Assembly (NCBI GenBank): GCA_029465975.1 | Contig: CM055744.1 | Coordinates: forward strand, 7,227,192 to 7,291,191 | DNA from: Dallia pectoralis | Taxonomy: Eukaryota; Chordata; Actinopteri; Esociformes; Umbridae | DNA length: 64,000 nucleotides | Direction: 5' to 3' | Part shown: in pieces, positions 23,334 through 34,551 of the stretch | Position numbering within the stretch: position 1 is the first letter of the stretch | How the letters are laid out: every line of letters starts with the position of its first letter | The notes under the pieces: generated by a model | What the model was told of the DNA's origin: nothing | What the model saw: the letters and a program-made list of their open reading frames with translations, nothing else | Databases searched by the model: none | Made by a program: the position numbers and the translations under genes

Positions 23334-24561
23334 TTAACTGTCAACCTGGCAGCCACTGAAACATAGTAAAGAAATAAAGTCAACACTAGCTCTTCCTCTA
23401 CAAGACTCTATTGAAGACATTCATATCTTACATTTGTAGCAGATGCTTTTATCCAGATCTACTTCCAGTAAATGCATACATACCAAGACCAAAAATGTAC
23501 TGGCGCAATGTGCAAAGAAGAGATTATTGTTTTTCACCCGTGGTTCGTACATGAAATGACATATGGAAAATCTGTGCCTTCATCATCTAAACATGCTTGT
23601 TCATCCGGTGGGCAAAATGAAAGGGTCAAAAAAAGCTGTGATGGAAGATGGCTGACTGACTACTGAGCTTCGGTAGTCATCCATTATGTTACAATGGAAG
23701 GCTTAATTCACACTTACAGTCCATTAAACAAGATCAGATGTTTCAATTATGTTCAATTTCATTTCAACAATTTCAGCAGAAGGTTTGACATGTTTAAAAT
23801 GCCAATTCTAATACCAGCACATTTAGTTTTTCTAGGCTTTTCCAAGATGTTATGAAAATGCTCAACTCAAGAACTGAGGAAATTCACTTAAATAACTTAC
23901 AAAGGACATAACAGCCTGTACATAGTTTAAACTGAGGAGTGGGAAGTATCCGTTTTTTTTAGCGTGGTTGCAAATCCGTCTTTTCTCTAATATTTTATTC
24001 TCTAAAGCAGTGGTATTCAAATCTGGACCTCAAAGCCAGTTTCATTTTGTCAAATCCCCAATCAGGGACTCTTAATTTATGAATGCCCCGCTCTAAAAAG
24101 AGCCAGAACTTTTTTTTTCGATGCAGATTTCTTTGCTGCTATCAAAGAAAGTGGAAAGACATTGCCGTTGAGACATGATTTTGTCGTTTGGAACATTAAC
24201 TGCTTTTTTACCATTCTTGTCAACAACAATGCGGTAGATATACTCTCAGTATCACGTCTTGCCATTGCCGGCCTTCTGAGCGAATGAGATCTCTCCCTCA
24301 TTTGGACACATATCTGTTGTTTTTGCCGTCATCTGTGTTCCTTATCACTGTCCCTATGGGTATTTTGTTGGTCATTGTTTGGATCCCATAATGTTTTGTT
24401 GTAGTTTTCTTCTTTGTTTATATGTTATGTTGTTTGTCTTTTTTTATTAAAAGTCCTGCTTTCTCTCAACATGAATGCCCGGTCTCTTACAAGCAAAGTC
24501 ACATTCAGGCAATCCATTGATTCTCTGTATATATATTACTTAGTTGCCAACAAATAAAATG
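23334..24561. other. Intronic sequence with short decayed repeats
   Basis: About 23427-23460 contains the ATTTGTAGCAGATGCTTTTA type phrase common to fish SINE/LINE tails. About 24005-24075 resembles a widespread fish repeat (GCAGTGGTATTCAAATCTGG). About 24380-24490 has an LTR-like end with ATTAAAAGTCC. None is complete enough to classify. Confidence 0.35.
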
Positions 24562-25050
24562 GTATTGGTATCTCCATTTGGTTTCATTTAGTGCTGTTCC
24601 TCTATTGGTATTTCCATTTGTTTTTTTATTTAGTGCTGTTCCTCTATTGGTATCTCCATTTGGTTTCATTTAGTGCTGTTTCTCCATTGGTATCTCCATT
24701 TGGTTTCATTTAGTGCTGTTCCTCCATTGGTATCTCCATTTGGTTTCATTTAGTGCTGTTCCTCTATTGGTATCTCCATTTGGTTTCATTTAGTGCTGTT
24801 CCTCTATTGGTATGTCCAATTGGTTTCATTTAGTGCTGTTCCTCTATTGGTATCTCCATTTGGTTTCATTTAGTGCTGTTCCTCTAATGGTATCTCCATT
24901 TGGTTTCATTTAGTGCTGTTCCTCTATTGGTATCTACTTTTGGTTTCATTTAGTGCTGTTCCTCTATTGTTATCTCCATTTGGTTTCATTTAGTGCTGTT
25001 CCTCTATTGGTATCTCCATTTGGTTTCATTTAGTGCGGTTCCTCTATTGT
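24562..25050. repeat. 40-bp minisatellite, about 12 units
   Basis: Very regular 40-bp unit containing TATTGGTATCTCCATTTGGT and TTCATTTAGTGCTGTTCC. Variation is limited to single bases. No spacer variation, so it is not a CRISPR array. Confidence 0.97.
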
Positions 25051-26132
25051 TTTTTTCTTATTTTCGAAGTATGTTAACAAAATCTATTTGGTCCTAGTCG
25101 GGTGTAGCTATTCAATTATTTGAAACTGTGTTTTGCAAGCTTTCATTATTGCAATTGTACACCTGTTTGACTTTGCTTAGAAAGCTATCAGAAAATATTT
25201 AAATTGCAATAGTAGGGTATTCATAAAAACATAACTCTTCTATAGATGGTTCTTTATAACGTTGACAAAAAAGTATTAATCAATAAATCTCAAATAAAAC
25301 ATTTTACTTTCAGAGATTCATATTTAAGCATTGCTTTCTGGGATTATGGATTAATGGCCAAATTGATAAATTATGAAAGTGGTCTTTCTTTAAACTAATC
25401 AGGTAAACACACACGGATATATCTTTTTCGTACACACAAATTCATATTTTCTATCCTTGTGGGGACCTATTCCAATGTTTGTGAGGACATAGGGTGTCTA
25501 AATGTACACAGACCTGGATCAACCACTCTCTCTCCTACTGCTACAGTATTTCCTTATTCGGCCAGCCTGTAGTGAAGTAAACAATTGATGTTGTGAGTTT
25601 TTACACTGGTAAGTCTGGTAGTTGAATGTAGTCATGCTAATCCACCAGTATTCACACAGCCAGCAGCTCCATACTGTTCTTCACACCAACTAGGCTTTTG
25701 AAGAAGTCTTCGAGTATGTTTCTACTGTAAATATAGCAGTGTTGCTGGCATTCATCCATATTCTATTTTCCATCACCAGAGAACCTCCAGAACTCCCATT
25801 AAAAAGGTAATCTCACAAACAATAGCCTGAGGTATTACATTTGCAGTAATAACGAATGAAGTAAACAACCTTTCAAAGTTAATCTATTATGAATATTTGA
25901 GTTTTTTTTTTAAATAAATCAAGCCTTTTCAATAAACGGTTGGAGTTTTCACTTTCTGGAATGAAGTGAGCTCCTGATATGAGTGCAATACTGTATTTGG
26001 TCACCGTCATATGGTATCATTTTATGAACTACAGGAAAAACCGGAAAAGAACTAACACTGTGGAGAGAAAAAAACAGAGACATACTGTTGAAAAATTTAA
26101 AAGAAAGACAGTAGGAAAGAGAAGAAGTCCTT
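25051..26132. other. Intron sequence adjoining the kcnd2 donor
   Basis: AT-rich, without repeats longer than short T runs. About 25425-25505 includes phrases of a common fish repeat (CTTGTGGGGACC). No exon recognised. Confidence 0.4.
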
Positions 26133-26134
26133 AC
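26133..26134 (-). other. kcnd2: Splice donor after the kcnd2 first coding exon
   Basis: On the minus strand the exon ends CTGGG and the intron begins GTAAGG. Without splicing the frame meets TAA at once (26133-26131), which supports the donor. The intron interrupts a codon after its second base. Confidence 0.9.
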
Positions 26135-27237
26135 CCCAGAGTGGTCATTGTAACTATGGTGTACCAGAAGGAGGCTGGAATGCTGGTGAACTTGGTCGAA
26201 GACGATCCCTTCTCCGCGTAAAACATGACAGTGGCGAAGATGATGATGGCCATGGTGAGGGAGAAGAGGAGAAAGCCCAGCTCTGAGGCGCAGCTCTTCA
26301 GTGTGTACCCCAGGATCCTGAGGCCTTGGGAGTGGCGGGAGAACTTGAAAATGCGAAAAACGCGGAACACGCGGAGTGTGACGAAGGCTCCGCTGACGTC
26401 CTCGTTGTCCGTCATCACCAGACCGATGTAGTACGGAAAGATGGCCACCACGTCGATGATGCTCATCACGCTGCGCATGAACTGGTAGCGGCTCGGCGCG
26501 GCGAACAACCTCATGAGGTACTCCACAGTGAAAATGAGAACGCAGGCCGTGTCCATGCAGAAGAAAGCGATGGTGTAACGCTCGCCGCACGGCACGTCCT
26601 TCTGGGAGGGCGTCGCGCCGCACGGCACCGTCTCGATCACGTTGGTGAGGACGGAGATGGCGATGAAGAAGCCGGTGACGTAGTAGAAGACCAGGGCCAT
26701 GGTGGAGGTGTGAGGGTTCTCGAAGGCCCGCCACATGATCTCTCTGTACGTCATGTTGGGCAACTTGCAGTCCTTGTTGTCGTCCTGGTCGTCCTGGAGG
26801 CGCTCGGCGTTCTCTCGCTTTCGGTCCTTGTACTCTTCGTAACAGCAGTCGCCGATGATCTCCGGGATGATCCCGAAGAATGTCAGCTCTTCGTCATAGG
26901 CCGAGATGCACTCGTAGCGCGGATAGTGCAACTTGCCGGTCCGGTAGAAGTTGAGAATGCTACGGAAGGAGTCCGGATCCCGGTCAAAGAAATACTCCTT
27001 GGTCTCCTCGTCGTAAAAAAACTGTTTCTCCGAGCTGCCCAACAAGGTGTCTGGGTAGCGGTCCAGTGTGGTCCTCCAGGTCTGGAAGCGCCGCCCACTC
27101 ACATTCAGGATGATCAACTCGTCGTGTCTCTTTCGGTGGTCTTCAGGAGCGATAGGCATGGGGCAGTTGGCCACGGGCATCCAGCCAATAGCTGCTGCCC
27201 GGGCGAATGGAAGCCATGCAGCCACTCCTGCCGCCAT
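26135..27237 (-). CDS. kcnd2: Kv4.2-like voltage-gated potassium channel, first coding exon (partial gene)
   Basis: Encodes residues 1-367 plus two bases of the next codon of a Shal-type A-current channel of the neuronal plasma membrane. The N-terminus is the hydrophobic Kv4 segment that binds KChIP partners. The T1 tetramerisation domain (about 40-140) has the zinc-binding His104, Cys110 and Cys131-Cys132. S1 is about 180-203, S2 221-247 and S3 256-275. The S4 voltage sensor has Arg289, Arg292, Arg295, Lys298 and Arg301; S5 is about 319-343 and the pore helix 350-366. The exon stops within the selectivity filter (Thr-Thr-Leu-Gly, next codons Tyr-Gly-Asp missing), at the donor GTAAGG. The start has a strong context (GCCATGG). 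An Asn-Cys-Pro-Met-Pro stretch and Asp-Glu-Leu-Ile favour Kv4.2 over Kv4.1 and Kv4.3. No stop or frameshift is seen. Later exons lie outside or were not found. Confidence 0.92.
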
Positions 27238-27243
27238 GGCGAC

Positions 27244-27282
27244 TCACTTTAGGGTTCGGCTTGACTTAAGATTTCCTGTCAT
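27244..27282 (-). promoter_or_regulatory. Short upstream ORF before the kcnd2 start
   Basis: On the minus strand an ATG at 27282 opens a 12-codon frame that ends in TGA at 27246-27244, six bases before the kcnd2 start codon. It has A at -3. If present in the mature mRNA it could lower or regulate translation. Whether it is in the mRNA depends on the predicted acceptor just before it. Confidence 0.5.
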
Positions 27283-28057
27283 CTTGAGCAGGAAAACAGA
27301 CAAAACATACATTCATTAACAGCTCCAGGTAAAAGCAAAATGTTAAAATGTTGGCTATTACATGATAGATCAATTGAATAAATAACTACTAGGCTAAATA
27401 TAGTTTCAAAGTCCTTCCATTACACCTAAAAAGCCAAACTAATAATTGTGTGAAACATCAGTGATATCGTTCATGTTATTTAACTGTAGACTGTGTTCTC
27501 ATGGAACAGGGAAGCTGGATCAAATTAATTGGAAATGTATTGATGGAACTATGTATTCAAGGGAAATAACAAAACATATTTTTCCAGCAGAATTGCACTA
27601 CAATCACAAGATCTCTTAGCAGGCTGTCAAGAGCTCTAATATCAAGGTAAAACACAGATAATATCATTCCAAGTCCCTTTAAAAACCTGTTAAACATGAC
27701 CAATATAAGAGGTCTATCCAGTATGAAAAGGACACCTGTTGACTCGGAGATGCATGACATGTTTTGTAAGTCTGCATTAGATCTGTATGCACATTATGAA
27801 GTGCGGTGATGTTAATGCAATATCCCATAGGAAATCATTGTTTTCTACGCGTTTTTTTTGCTCATTTTGACAGGATATTTTCGCATAATCTAAATGTGAT
27901 TGATCCGCTATGTGCTGTAAACCGACATAATGCAATTGTAACATTTCTATAACGTTTTGCAACTCCATGTCGGGCTACTATAAGAACAAATACAAAGCTG
28001 AATTAGAGACCAAATAGAGACAACTCAGGTGCGTACGGATGATTGCTCATGACTTAC
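27283..28057 (-). other. kcnd2: Possible 5'UTR intron of kcnd2
   Basis: Read on the minus strand, GAG then GTAAGT at 28060-28052 is a consensus donor. A pyrimidine-rich stretch ending CTGCTCAAG at 27283 is a plausible acceptor. The 775 bp between are AT-rich and carry no repeat. This is a splice-signal prediction only; the leader could equally be unspliced. Confidence 0.4.
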
Positions 28058-28404
28058 CTCTAAACACTAACAGATCCCCCGGAAACAATGTCAACGCGTG
28101 GTCCTCCCAGATGTATCCTGGCCGTATAAGGATGCAGACACCGACCGACGCATTGACACAGGTCCTCTGTGCGTGGACGCAAAACGGGAATGGAGCGATA
28201 CCAGATTGGGATATCGACCCGGAATGTGTTGATAAAACGAACTAGTCGCGAAGTGTTTCTCAAAAACACACTTGCGTCTTGTTGAAACTGCAGTTTCGAC
28301 ACGCAGCTCGGGTTCATCACGTCGCTTTCATCAGGGTTCCTACTTCCTACCTCCGGACGGTGGGGACAAATAAGTGACTGATGGACAGGAGTCAGGCTCC
28401 GCAA

Positions 28405-28405
<1 letters not shown>
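28058..28405 (-). promoter_or_regulatory. kcnd2: Possible kcnd2 non-coding 5' exon and CpG-rich promoter region
   Basis: A GC- and CpG-richer island (many CG, e.g. CGACCGACGC) in AT-rich surroundings, 0.8-1.2 kb upstream of the start codon. It ends on its 3' side at a consensus donor. A 114-codon minus-strand frame covers it but shows no domain and no Kv4 similarity. The position suits a promoter or first exon. Confidence 0.45.
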
Positions 28406-28406
<1 letters not shown>

Positions 28407-28487
<81 letters not shown>

Positions 28488-28575
28488 CTCTCTCACACAC
28501 TCTCACTCTCTCTCACACACGCACACTCACATACACACGCACGCACGCGCACATTGCACACACACATACACACTC
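28407..28575. repeat. (TC)n-(AC)n microsatellite upstream of kcnd2
   Basis: About 27 TC dinucleotides (28407-28460), then AC and mixed TC/AC. Read in gene orientation it is a GT/GA tract immediately upstream of the CpG-rich segment. Confidence 0.97.
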
Positions 28576-28924
28576 AATTTGCACACCTTGTGAAGTAGAT
28601 CCTGTAACATCTCCTCGGATGCTCTTACTAGGACTCTTGGGGTGATTATCAATACTGCATTAATTCCAGAATGGAAAGTGGAATAAATAGCCTTAATAAT
28701 GTAATAATTATTACCATGTATAATGTCTAAGTAAATATATGATGTAACAATGTTCTTGTAACAATACATATGCAATGCAATACATATCACATTATTTAAG
28801 TATTTTAATCAGACTGGAAAGGGGAATATAGATTTCAGAATAAATTGGAAGGACATTTTTTGTTATTACAAGGAGATTCAGCATTATAACCTGGAGAGGT
28901 AATGCACATTTGCCTATAGGGAAA

Positions 28925-29005
28925 GTATTGTAGCGTCCAGCGTGGAGAGTTGAAGCAGCGACCTTCAGGTCCACAGCCGAGCGCACTACACATTTGGAGG
29001 GGCAA
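28925..29005 (-). repeat. tRNA-like unit, copy 1 (degraded)
   Basis: Shares with 29085-29170 the order AGTTGAA...GCAACCTTCAG/GCGACCTTCAG then TCCACAG...CGCA and a following CTCCAAAT-like stretch. Its promoter boxes are poorer than in copy 2. Probably a tRNA-derived SINE head or duplicated tRNA pseudogene. Confidence 0.4.
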
Positions 29006-29084
29006 CTTGTGGCCTCACGCTTCACTTATCCTCACGGACCACCTCTCCAATGGCCTGCTACGCCAATGCCACTTCTAACACCAA

Positions 29085-29170
29085 TGTAGCGGAAGGGGGA
29101 GTTGAACAAGCAACCTTCAGCTCCACAGACGGGCGCATCTCCTCCCACTGCTCCAAATAGAGCTATCCCA
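29085..29170 (-). repeat. tRNA-like unit, copy 2 (SINE head or tRNA pseudogene)
   Basis: On the minus strand, TGGAGCAGTGGG (29155-29144) fits an A box with one mismatch and GTTCAACTCC (29107-29098) fits a B box. They lie 36 nt apart, as in tRNA genes. I could not fold a clean cloverleaf and no terminator T run follows, so this is not called a tRNA gene. Confidence 0.45.
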
Positions 29171-29361
29171 CCTAGAGGGGCGAGTAGTGGCCCAGCCGGT
29201 GTCGCTACAGTATGTTGGACGTTCCTGAGCAAACAGGATTCAAATCTTCTGCTTGTACTGTTCAGACAAATGTAAGTTTGCCTCCTGTTATTGTTGCTTA
29301 ATAAAGTTAAAAAAAGAGCCAATCATATGCATCTATATTTACTTTCCTATTGCCAAACTAC

Positions 29362-29703
29362 AGATACCTACATGCAGCCTAGAAATGGATACCTATGTAG
29401 CCTTTAAATGGATACCTACATGTAGCCTAGAAATGGATACCTACATGTAGCCTAGAAATGGATACATGCATGTAGCATAGAAATGGATACATACATGTAG
29501 CCTGAAATGGATACATACATGTAGCCTAGAAATGGATACCTACATGTAGCCTAGAAATGGATACATACATGTAGCATAAAAATGGATACCTACATGTAGC
29601 CTAGAAATGGATACCTACATGTAGCCTAGAAATGGATACCTACATGTAGCCTAGAAATGGATACTTACATGTAGCCTAGAAATACATGTAGCCTAGAAAT
29701 GGA
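29362..29703. repeat. 25-bp minisatellite, about 14 units
   Basis: Unit TAGCCTAGAAATGGATACCT plus ACATG, with one truncated unit near 29690. Confidence 0.96.
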
Positions 29704-29794
29704 TACCCCACCACATGTTTTCACAAATGTCCATTGTGAAAGTGATGTATAAAAGGAACATTGCCTCTTGCTCAGTCCGTATAATTATATAAGA

Positions 29795-30905
29795 CCGTTC
29801 AAAAGTCTGGGCTCACTTAGAAATGCCCTTGTTTTGGAAAGAAAAGCATTTTTTGTTCATTTCTTTATCATCAAATTGATCAGAAATACAGTGTACACAT
29901 TATTAATGTAGCAAATGTCACTTGTTGCTGAAAGCGGCCAACTTTTACTGGAATATCTACATAGGTACAGTGGCCCGTTATCACCAACCATAAGTCCTGT
30001 GTTCCAACTGAATTGTATGTTTGCTAATCCAAGTCAATAATTTTAAAAGGCTAATTGATGATTAAAAATTCCTTTTGTGATTATGTTAGCACCACCGAAA
30101 ACGGTTCCGCTGAATAGGAAAAAAAATGTATTTTTTTAGACTAGTTCTGTATCTTGAGTGTCAGCGTGTGGGTTCGATAACGGGTTTGATATTGGGTTCG
30201 ATAAGGGTTCGATAACGAGTTCATTGAAGAGGACACTCCGGGATGCTGGCCTTCAAGGCAGAGTTTCAAAGAAGAAGCCATATCTCAGACTGACCAATAA
30301 AATTAACACGCTATGAATGGCCAAAGAACACAGATCCTGATGGACAGAGAAAAAATACTGCTTATATGTGGCCTCTTCACTGTTGATGTTAAGACTGGTG
30401 TTTTTGAGGATACCATTGTTTTATGCTGACAGTTGAGGACCTGCGAGCTGCCTGTTTCTCAAACTAGACACTCTTATGTATTTGTCCTCTTGAACAGTTT
30501 TGCACCGGGGCCTCCCACTCTTCTTTCTATTCGTCACAGAGCCTGCTTGTGCGGTTCTGTGAAGGAAGTAGTACATATTGTTGTACGAGATCTTCAGTTT
30601 CTTGGCAATTTCTCACAAGGAATAGGTTTCATTTCTCAGAAGAAATAAAAGACTGAAGTGTTTCAGAAGCGCCGCTTTGTCGCAGGGCATTTTGAGCCTG
30701 TAATCGACCCCACAAACGCTGGTGCTCCAGACACTGAAATAGTTAAAAGGAAGACATTTATTTTGCTACATTAATTAGCACAATAGTTTCAGTGGTGCTC
30801 ACATATTTGCAAAAGGGTTATCTTTTAAGCCTTTTAAAATGTTAAACTTGGATCACCAAACACATTGTGCCAATGGAATACAGGAGTGATTGTTACTGAT
30901 AATTA
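29795..30905. mobile_element. Tc1 relic in head-to-head (folded) arrangement
   Basis: Left half, plus orientation: a Tc1 terminal repeat (ACCGTTCAAAAGTCTGGG at about 29793), the 5' non-coding region, then a jump to the transposase segment Gly-Leu-Gln-Gly-Arg-Val (about 30240-30345). Right half, minus orientation, 30365-30905: the transposase N-terminal region (phrases matching its DNA-binding domain) and the 5' non-coding region again, ending before a terminal repeat. The halves overlap in content and point at each other. Both are decayed and cannot encode a transposase. Confidence 0.7.
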
Positions 30906-33089
30906 GTGTTACACGTTCATCTGTTGGAATACAGCCGTTTCGCATAGTAGATATTTCACGGAAAAGAAACCTGTGTATAGGGAGGGAGAAGGCTGCCCAG
31001 TTCATCGAGGAAGCGACAGATAGGTATTGGAGCGTTACAGCCGTGATGCGTCTTCATGGTGGTACTGTCACACATTATCAGTGTAACCTCTGCTAGGCAG
31101 GGAATTGACCAACACCTGCTCATCATAGAAATGTAGAGAAAACACTCAGGGAGTTTTATCTCTTTTCATGCAAACCCTTAGGGACTGTTCCATGAGTCCT
31201 TTATTTGAAACTACCTTCTTATGGCTCTGAGGAACAAATGGAGATGAGAAATTGTTTCATGTCTATAATGAAACATGCATTTCATAAACACCCTGGTATG
31301 TATTTTAGATAAGGATTTTAAATGCATTGTGTCTTTGAACATGCCTAGTGTTGTTAAGCAAAATTCATATTATGTAAAATGTACTGTTTGTTAGAAAACA
31401 CCACAGCATGGAAGGTAATTGCAGTAATATGCATGCTTAAAGTAGCTGGATGGATATTTATGTGTGAAAAAAGTATCTTACTCCTTTCATGTCCCTCCTA
31501 AAATGATTTTGAAAAAAGCAAGATGCCCGAAAATGTGCCTTGTACAAAAAGGAGAGAAGACTTTCTTGTGTGGGTATATATTTTATTGTAAGTGGCGCAA
31601 CTGAAATTCACTGCCATTGGAACCAAAAGTGCTGTACTGTAGAATAAAAATGAGAGTTTTATTTGGAACCAAAAGTTCTGTACTGTAGAATAAGAATGAG
31701 AGTTTTATTTGGAACCAGAAGTGTTGTACTGTAGAATCAGAATGTGAAAGAGATTTATTTGGAACCAGAAGTGTTGTACTGTAGAATAACGAGAAAGAGT
31801 TTTATTGCCAAGTAAGTTTACAACAAACACAGGAATTTGTTCTGGGCCATAACAACAATATACACATAAATAAAGTAGCCCTCATCCATCTCAAATAATC
31901 ACGAGTTTTCACTTTTATTATATGGCGATATTGTAAATTTATTACACATAGATGCAATTATTCATTATGACCAATAAGCTATTACAAAAGACTATTCTAA
32001 AAGAGAGACTAATTATTTCATAAATTCACTTGAAACTAATTTAAAACAGCCTGTGGGGGGGGGGGTGTAGCTATGGCAACCACCATTCAAATATAGGACC
32101 TCTCAGATACAAGACCTATCTGGCGAAAAAGTATATTTGCCCCCAATTCTTAACCAAGGACACCATTTTCTCCTTTAAAATACTCTTTAAAATACATAAC
32201 CGGTCTTCTTTGATTAAACTCTTCCATACTTTACATAGATTTGAATATTAACAGGCTCCTGTCCTCCCATGCATTTATTTGAACTAAGTCTGTCTCAAAG
32301 CATTGCCCCTTCATCTCCTCAAGAACATGGAGTGGTAGGCCAGGTAAATTTTATACCCATGTATTTTCCGCACATACTGTGGTTTCTCTTGGTTCTCTGT
32401 TCACCTTCGATCAGATTTTACTGCAAGATTCCGAGAAAATAAATCAAAGAGTGAACTTTAAAATTGTTGCATGCATTGTATCAATCAATCAATATAGTCA
32501 CTTTATGACTGCATGTGTCATGTCAATATATTCCCTAACACCAACTCCGATGAGTGAAGGAATAGCAGGCAGTTTATAAATAGATTTGTATTCATGGCAG
32601 GTTTATCACCAGGCTCCAGTGCCAGCCGTGTTATTGACTAAATTGCCCCTGCTGTTTGTTAATGGATTGGAAATTCATTGAAACATGGACTTCTCACCCT
32701 TAGTTTCCAAAAAATAAATCCAGTTATTTTCAGACAAAGTCAGACACCATAGAATATTGGCACAGGGTTAACGTACAATACCCACTAACAAAAACTGAAA
32801 CAGGCAAAATATGTATTAGCATGACATTTTTGTTTTTCTTATTTACTCCTGTACTTTTTTAATTTCTCCTCTTGGAAATCGTTTCCCTCTTTTCTCATTA
32901 GAAGTCAATTCTAACACCCAGTCAATTACAAGGCAATTGTAAACATACCCTCCAAATCCCCATGTGATCATTAGCAATTATTACGTTGTTACCCTCGTCA
33001 TTGAGAGGTGAATTGGCCCTAAAAGCTAATCACAAAGTAAAAAGGCACCTGGTAGCCTGCCCAAAGATCTGGTTAACTCTCCCCCAGTT
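30906..33089. other. Upstream non-coding sequence
   Basis: Apart from the tandem repeat at 31610-31805, AT-rich unique-looking sequence. A run of 11 G occurs at about 32056. Short open frames at 30890, 32379 and 32986 show no recognisable protein. Confidence 0.4.
31610..31805. repeat. About 46-bp tandem repeat, 4 units
   Basis: Unit TTGGAACCAAAAGTGCTGTA then CTGTAGAATAA and GAGAGTTTTAT, four copies with small indels. Confidence 0.9.
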
Positions 33090-33535
33090 TGTCACGGTTT
33101 GTGTGAGGTGCGTAGGAAGGACAAAGCCAGACGACGGACCGACAGCTGTTGAGCTGGTATTTGTTTCACCCGAAGCAAGCACTATGAACTTGGTACTCAC
33201 TAGTAAACTATTCAAATCAACAAAATGAGTGTCACAGCGAATAAATGTCAAAACCACAATACGATAGAAAAACTTGCACCAAGCACATCAATGATGTGAT
33301 GTGTAGCTCACAAATTCCTTAACACGTAACATGTTACAATTCCACACAAAGACTTGACCAAATACAGGGAACCTATATACTCTTACTAATGAGGGGATGG
33401 ACACCAGGTGTGCGTAATGACGAGACAGGACAATGGTGTGATGGGATGAACGGTATTGCTAGAAGACTGATTACGATGACCGCCGAAGCCTGCCAGTAGA
33501 TGGCGGTAGAATGGCTTTCGATGGAGCTGTGACAC
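33090..33535 (-). mobile_element. Solo LTR, imperfect TSD CAGTT/CAGAT
   Basis: A 446-bp block with inverted ends TGTCAC and GTGACA. Flanks are CAGTT (33085-33089) and CAGAT (33536-33540), a 5-bp duplication with one difference. A TATA-like GTATATAGG on the minus strand at about 33380 suggests minus orientation, but I found no minus-strand AATAAA, so strand is uncertain. Confidence 0.7.
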
Positions 33536-33540
33536 AGATC

Positions 33541-34271
33541 CGCTTTTAATAAGGCATGGGAACAGGCTAACTCTTAAATGTTTTTGAGAATTTTCTGAAA
33601 GCAATCAGGGATTTCCAGAATAATGTGTAAATTTGGGTTTCCATATACCTATATTTTACTAAAGATATACATTTCTATATTTGTTATTATACAATTTGAA
33701 TTGAAATATTGTCTGTGGCTATTAATGAGACTATCAGTCTGAAATTAAATCAAATTACAAACGAGCCACAATACAAGGTTTTAAAGTTAGATTTCCAATT
33801 TAGAAATATTTTTCTAAAATATTTTTTTTTTAAAATTAAAGCAGCTACAAATCAGACTTATTTTTATGAATCAGTCTTCTTGTTTCCATCTTTTCTTGAG
33901 TGGATGAAAGTAGGCTGTCTGGTACAGATCTAATTAATTGTTGACCTCTGAACCTGGCTCTCTCACTGCAGTCAGTCAGGCGCAGGACAAGAAAGCACAA
34001 TTTGTGTTGAATTTGAGCCACTTGCATGTCATCTTGTAGGATAATTCAACTCTCAATATTGAACTTGTACTCCTCTGAAAGTCTGCCATGAGTTCATTCC
34101 AGTTCATTCCAGTTGAGTTTAGAAATACATTCCCTGGGATAATAAGGTGCACTTTGAATTCAGAATAATAACTTGTCAAGTGGGCTATTTGTCCAGTCAT
34201 GATTTGTACGTATTGCTGTATTGATCAATACTCCCCAAAATAATTCGACTTCGACAAGTAATGGTTGCTTT
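33541..34271. other. AT-rich sequence, nothing recognised
   Basis: Non-coding by appearance, between the solo LTR and the DIRS-like element. Open frames of 60-74 codons without motifs. Confidence 0.4.
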
Positions 34272-34462
34272 GTTCCCTATCAGGGAACTTCGAGCTGCGT
34301 GAAAACGCTATGGGAACGCTCTGCGTGAGTGCGTCCTGAAGCACATGTGTAATCAGTCCAATAGCGTGACGGAACGTCACAGACGGGTGACGTCGCGACC
34401 AGGAAGTCATAAAAGCACCCCTAATTACCGGCACCTTCAGTTTTTTGTTGCTTCAGCAAGTG
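34272..34462 (+). repeat. Left inverted terminal repeat of the DIRS-like element
   Basis: Its reverse complement is found at 36356-36546. Exact shared blocks include GTGAAAACGCTATGGGAACG, GACGGAACGTCACAGACGGG and CCCCTAATTACCGGCACCTT. There are roughly five to eight differences over the best 165 bp. CpG content is high. Confidence 0.9.
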
Positions 34463-34551
34463 CATGTTGTGACAGTCCTCGCGGGTTTCTGCTATTACGT
34501 TGTTAATTCAGAATTTTTCTTTGCATTTATGTACAAGAGCTCACTGCGATT

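Noticed and set aside
22480..23386. Tyr-Thr-His-Ile repeat frames up to 260 codons
   Set aside because: Artefacts of the GTGTAT-type array; mirrored in several frames.
24562..25050. CRISPR-like regular array
   Set aside because: Units are contiguous with no variable spacers; eukaryotic minisatellite. The same applies to 60716-61160 and 14965-15945.
25949..26734. 261-codon minus-strand frame overlapping kcnd2
   Set aside because: Out-of-frame shadow of the channel exon that runs into the intron.
26326..27252. 308-codon plus-strand frame
   Set aside because: It is the antisense shadow of the kcnd2 exon; its composition (Val, Gly, Asp, His) is the complement of a GC-rich coding exon.
28060..28404. 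114-codon frame upstream of kcnd2
   Set aside because: Crosses the predicted donor region, lacks Kv4 or other motifs; treated as leader or promoter.
29085..29170. Functional tRNA gene
   Set aside because: A and B boxes fit, but no clean cloverleaf or terminator; more likely a SINE head or pseudogene.
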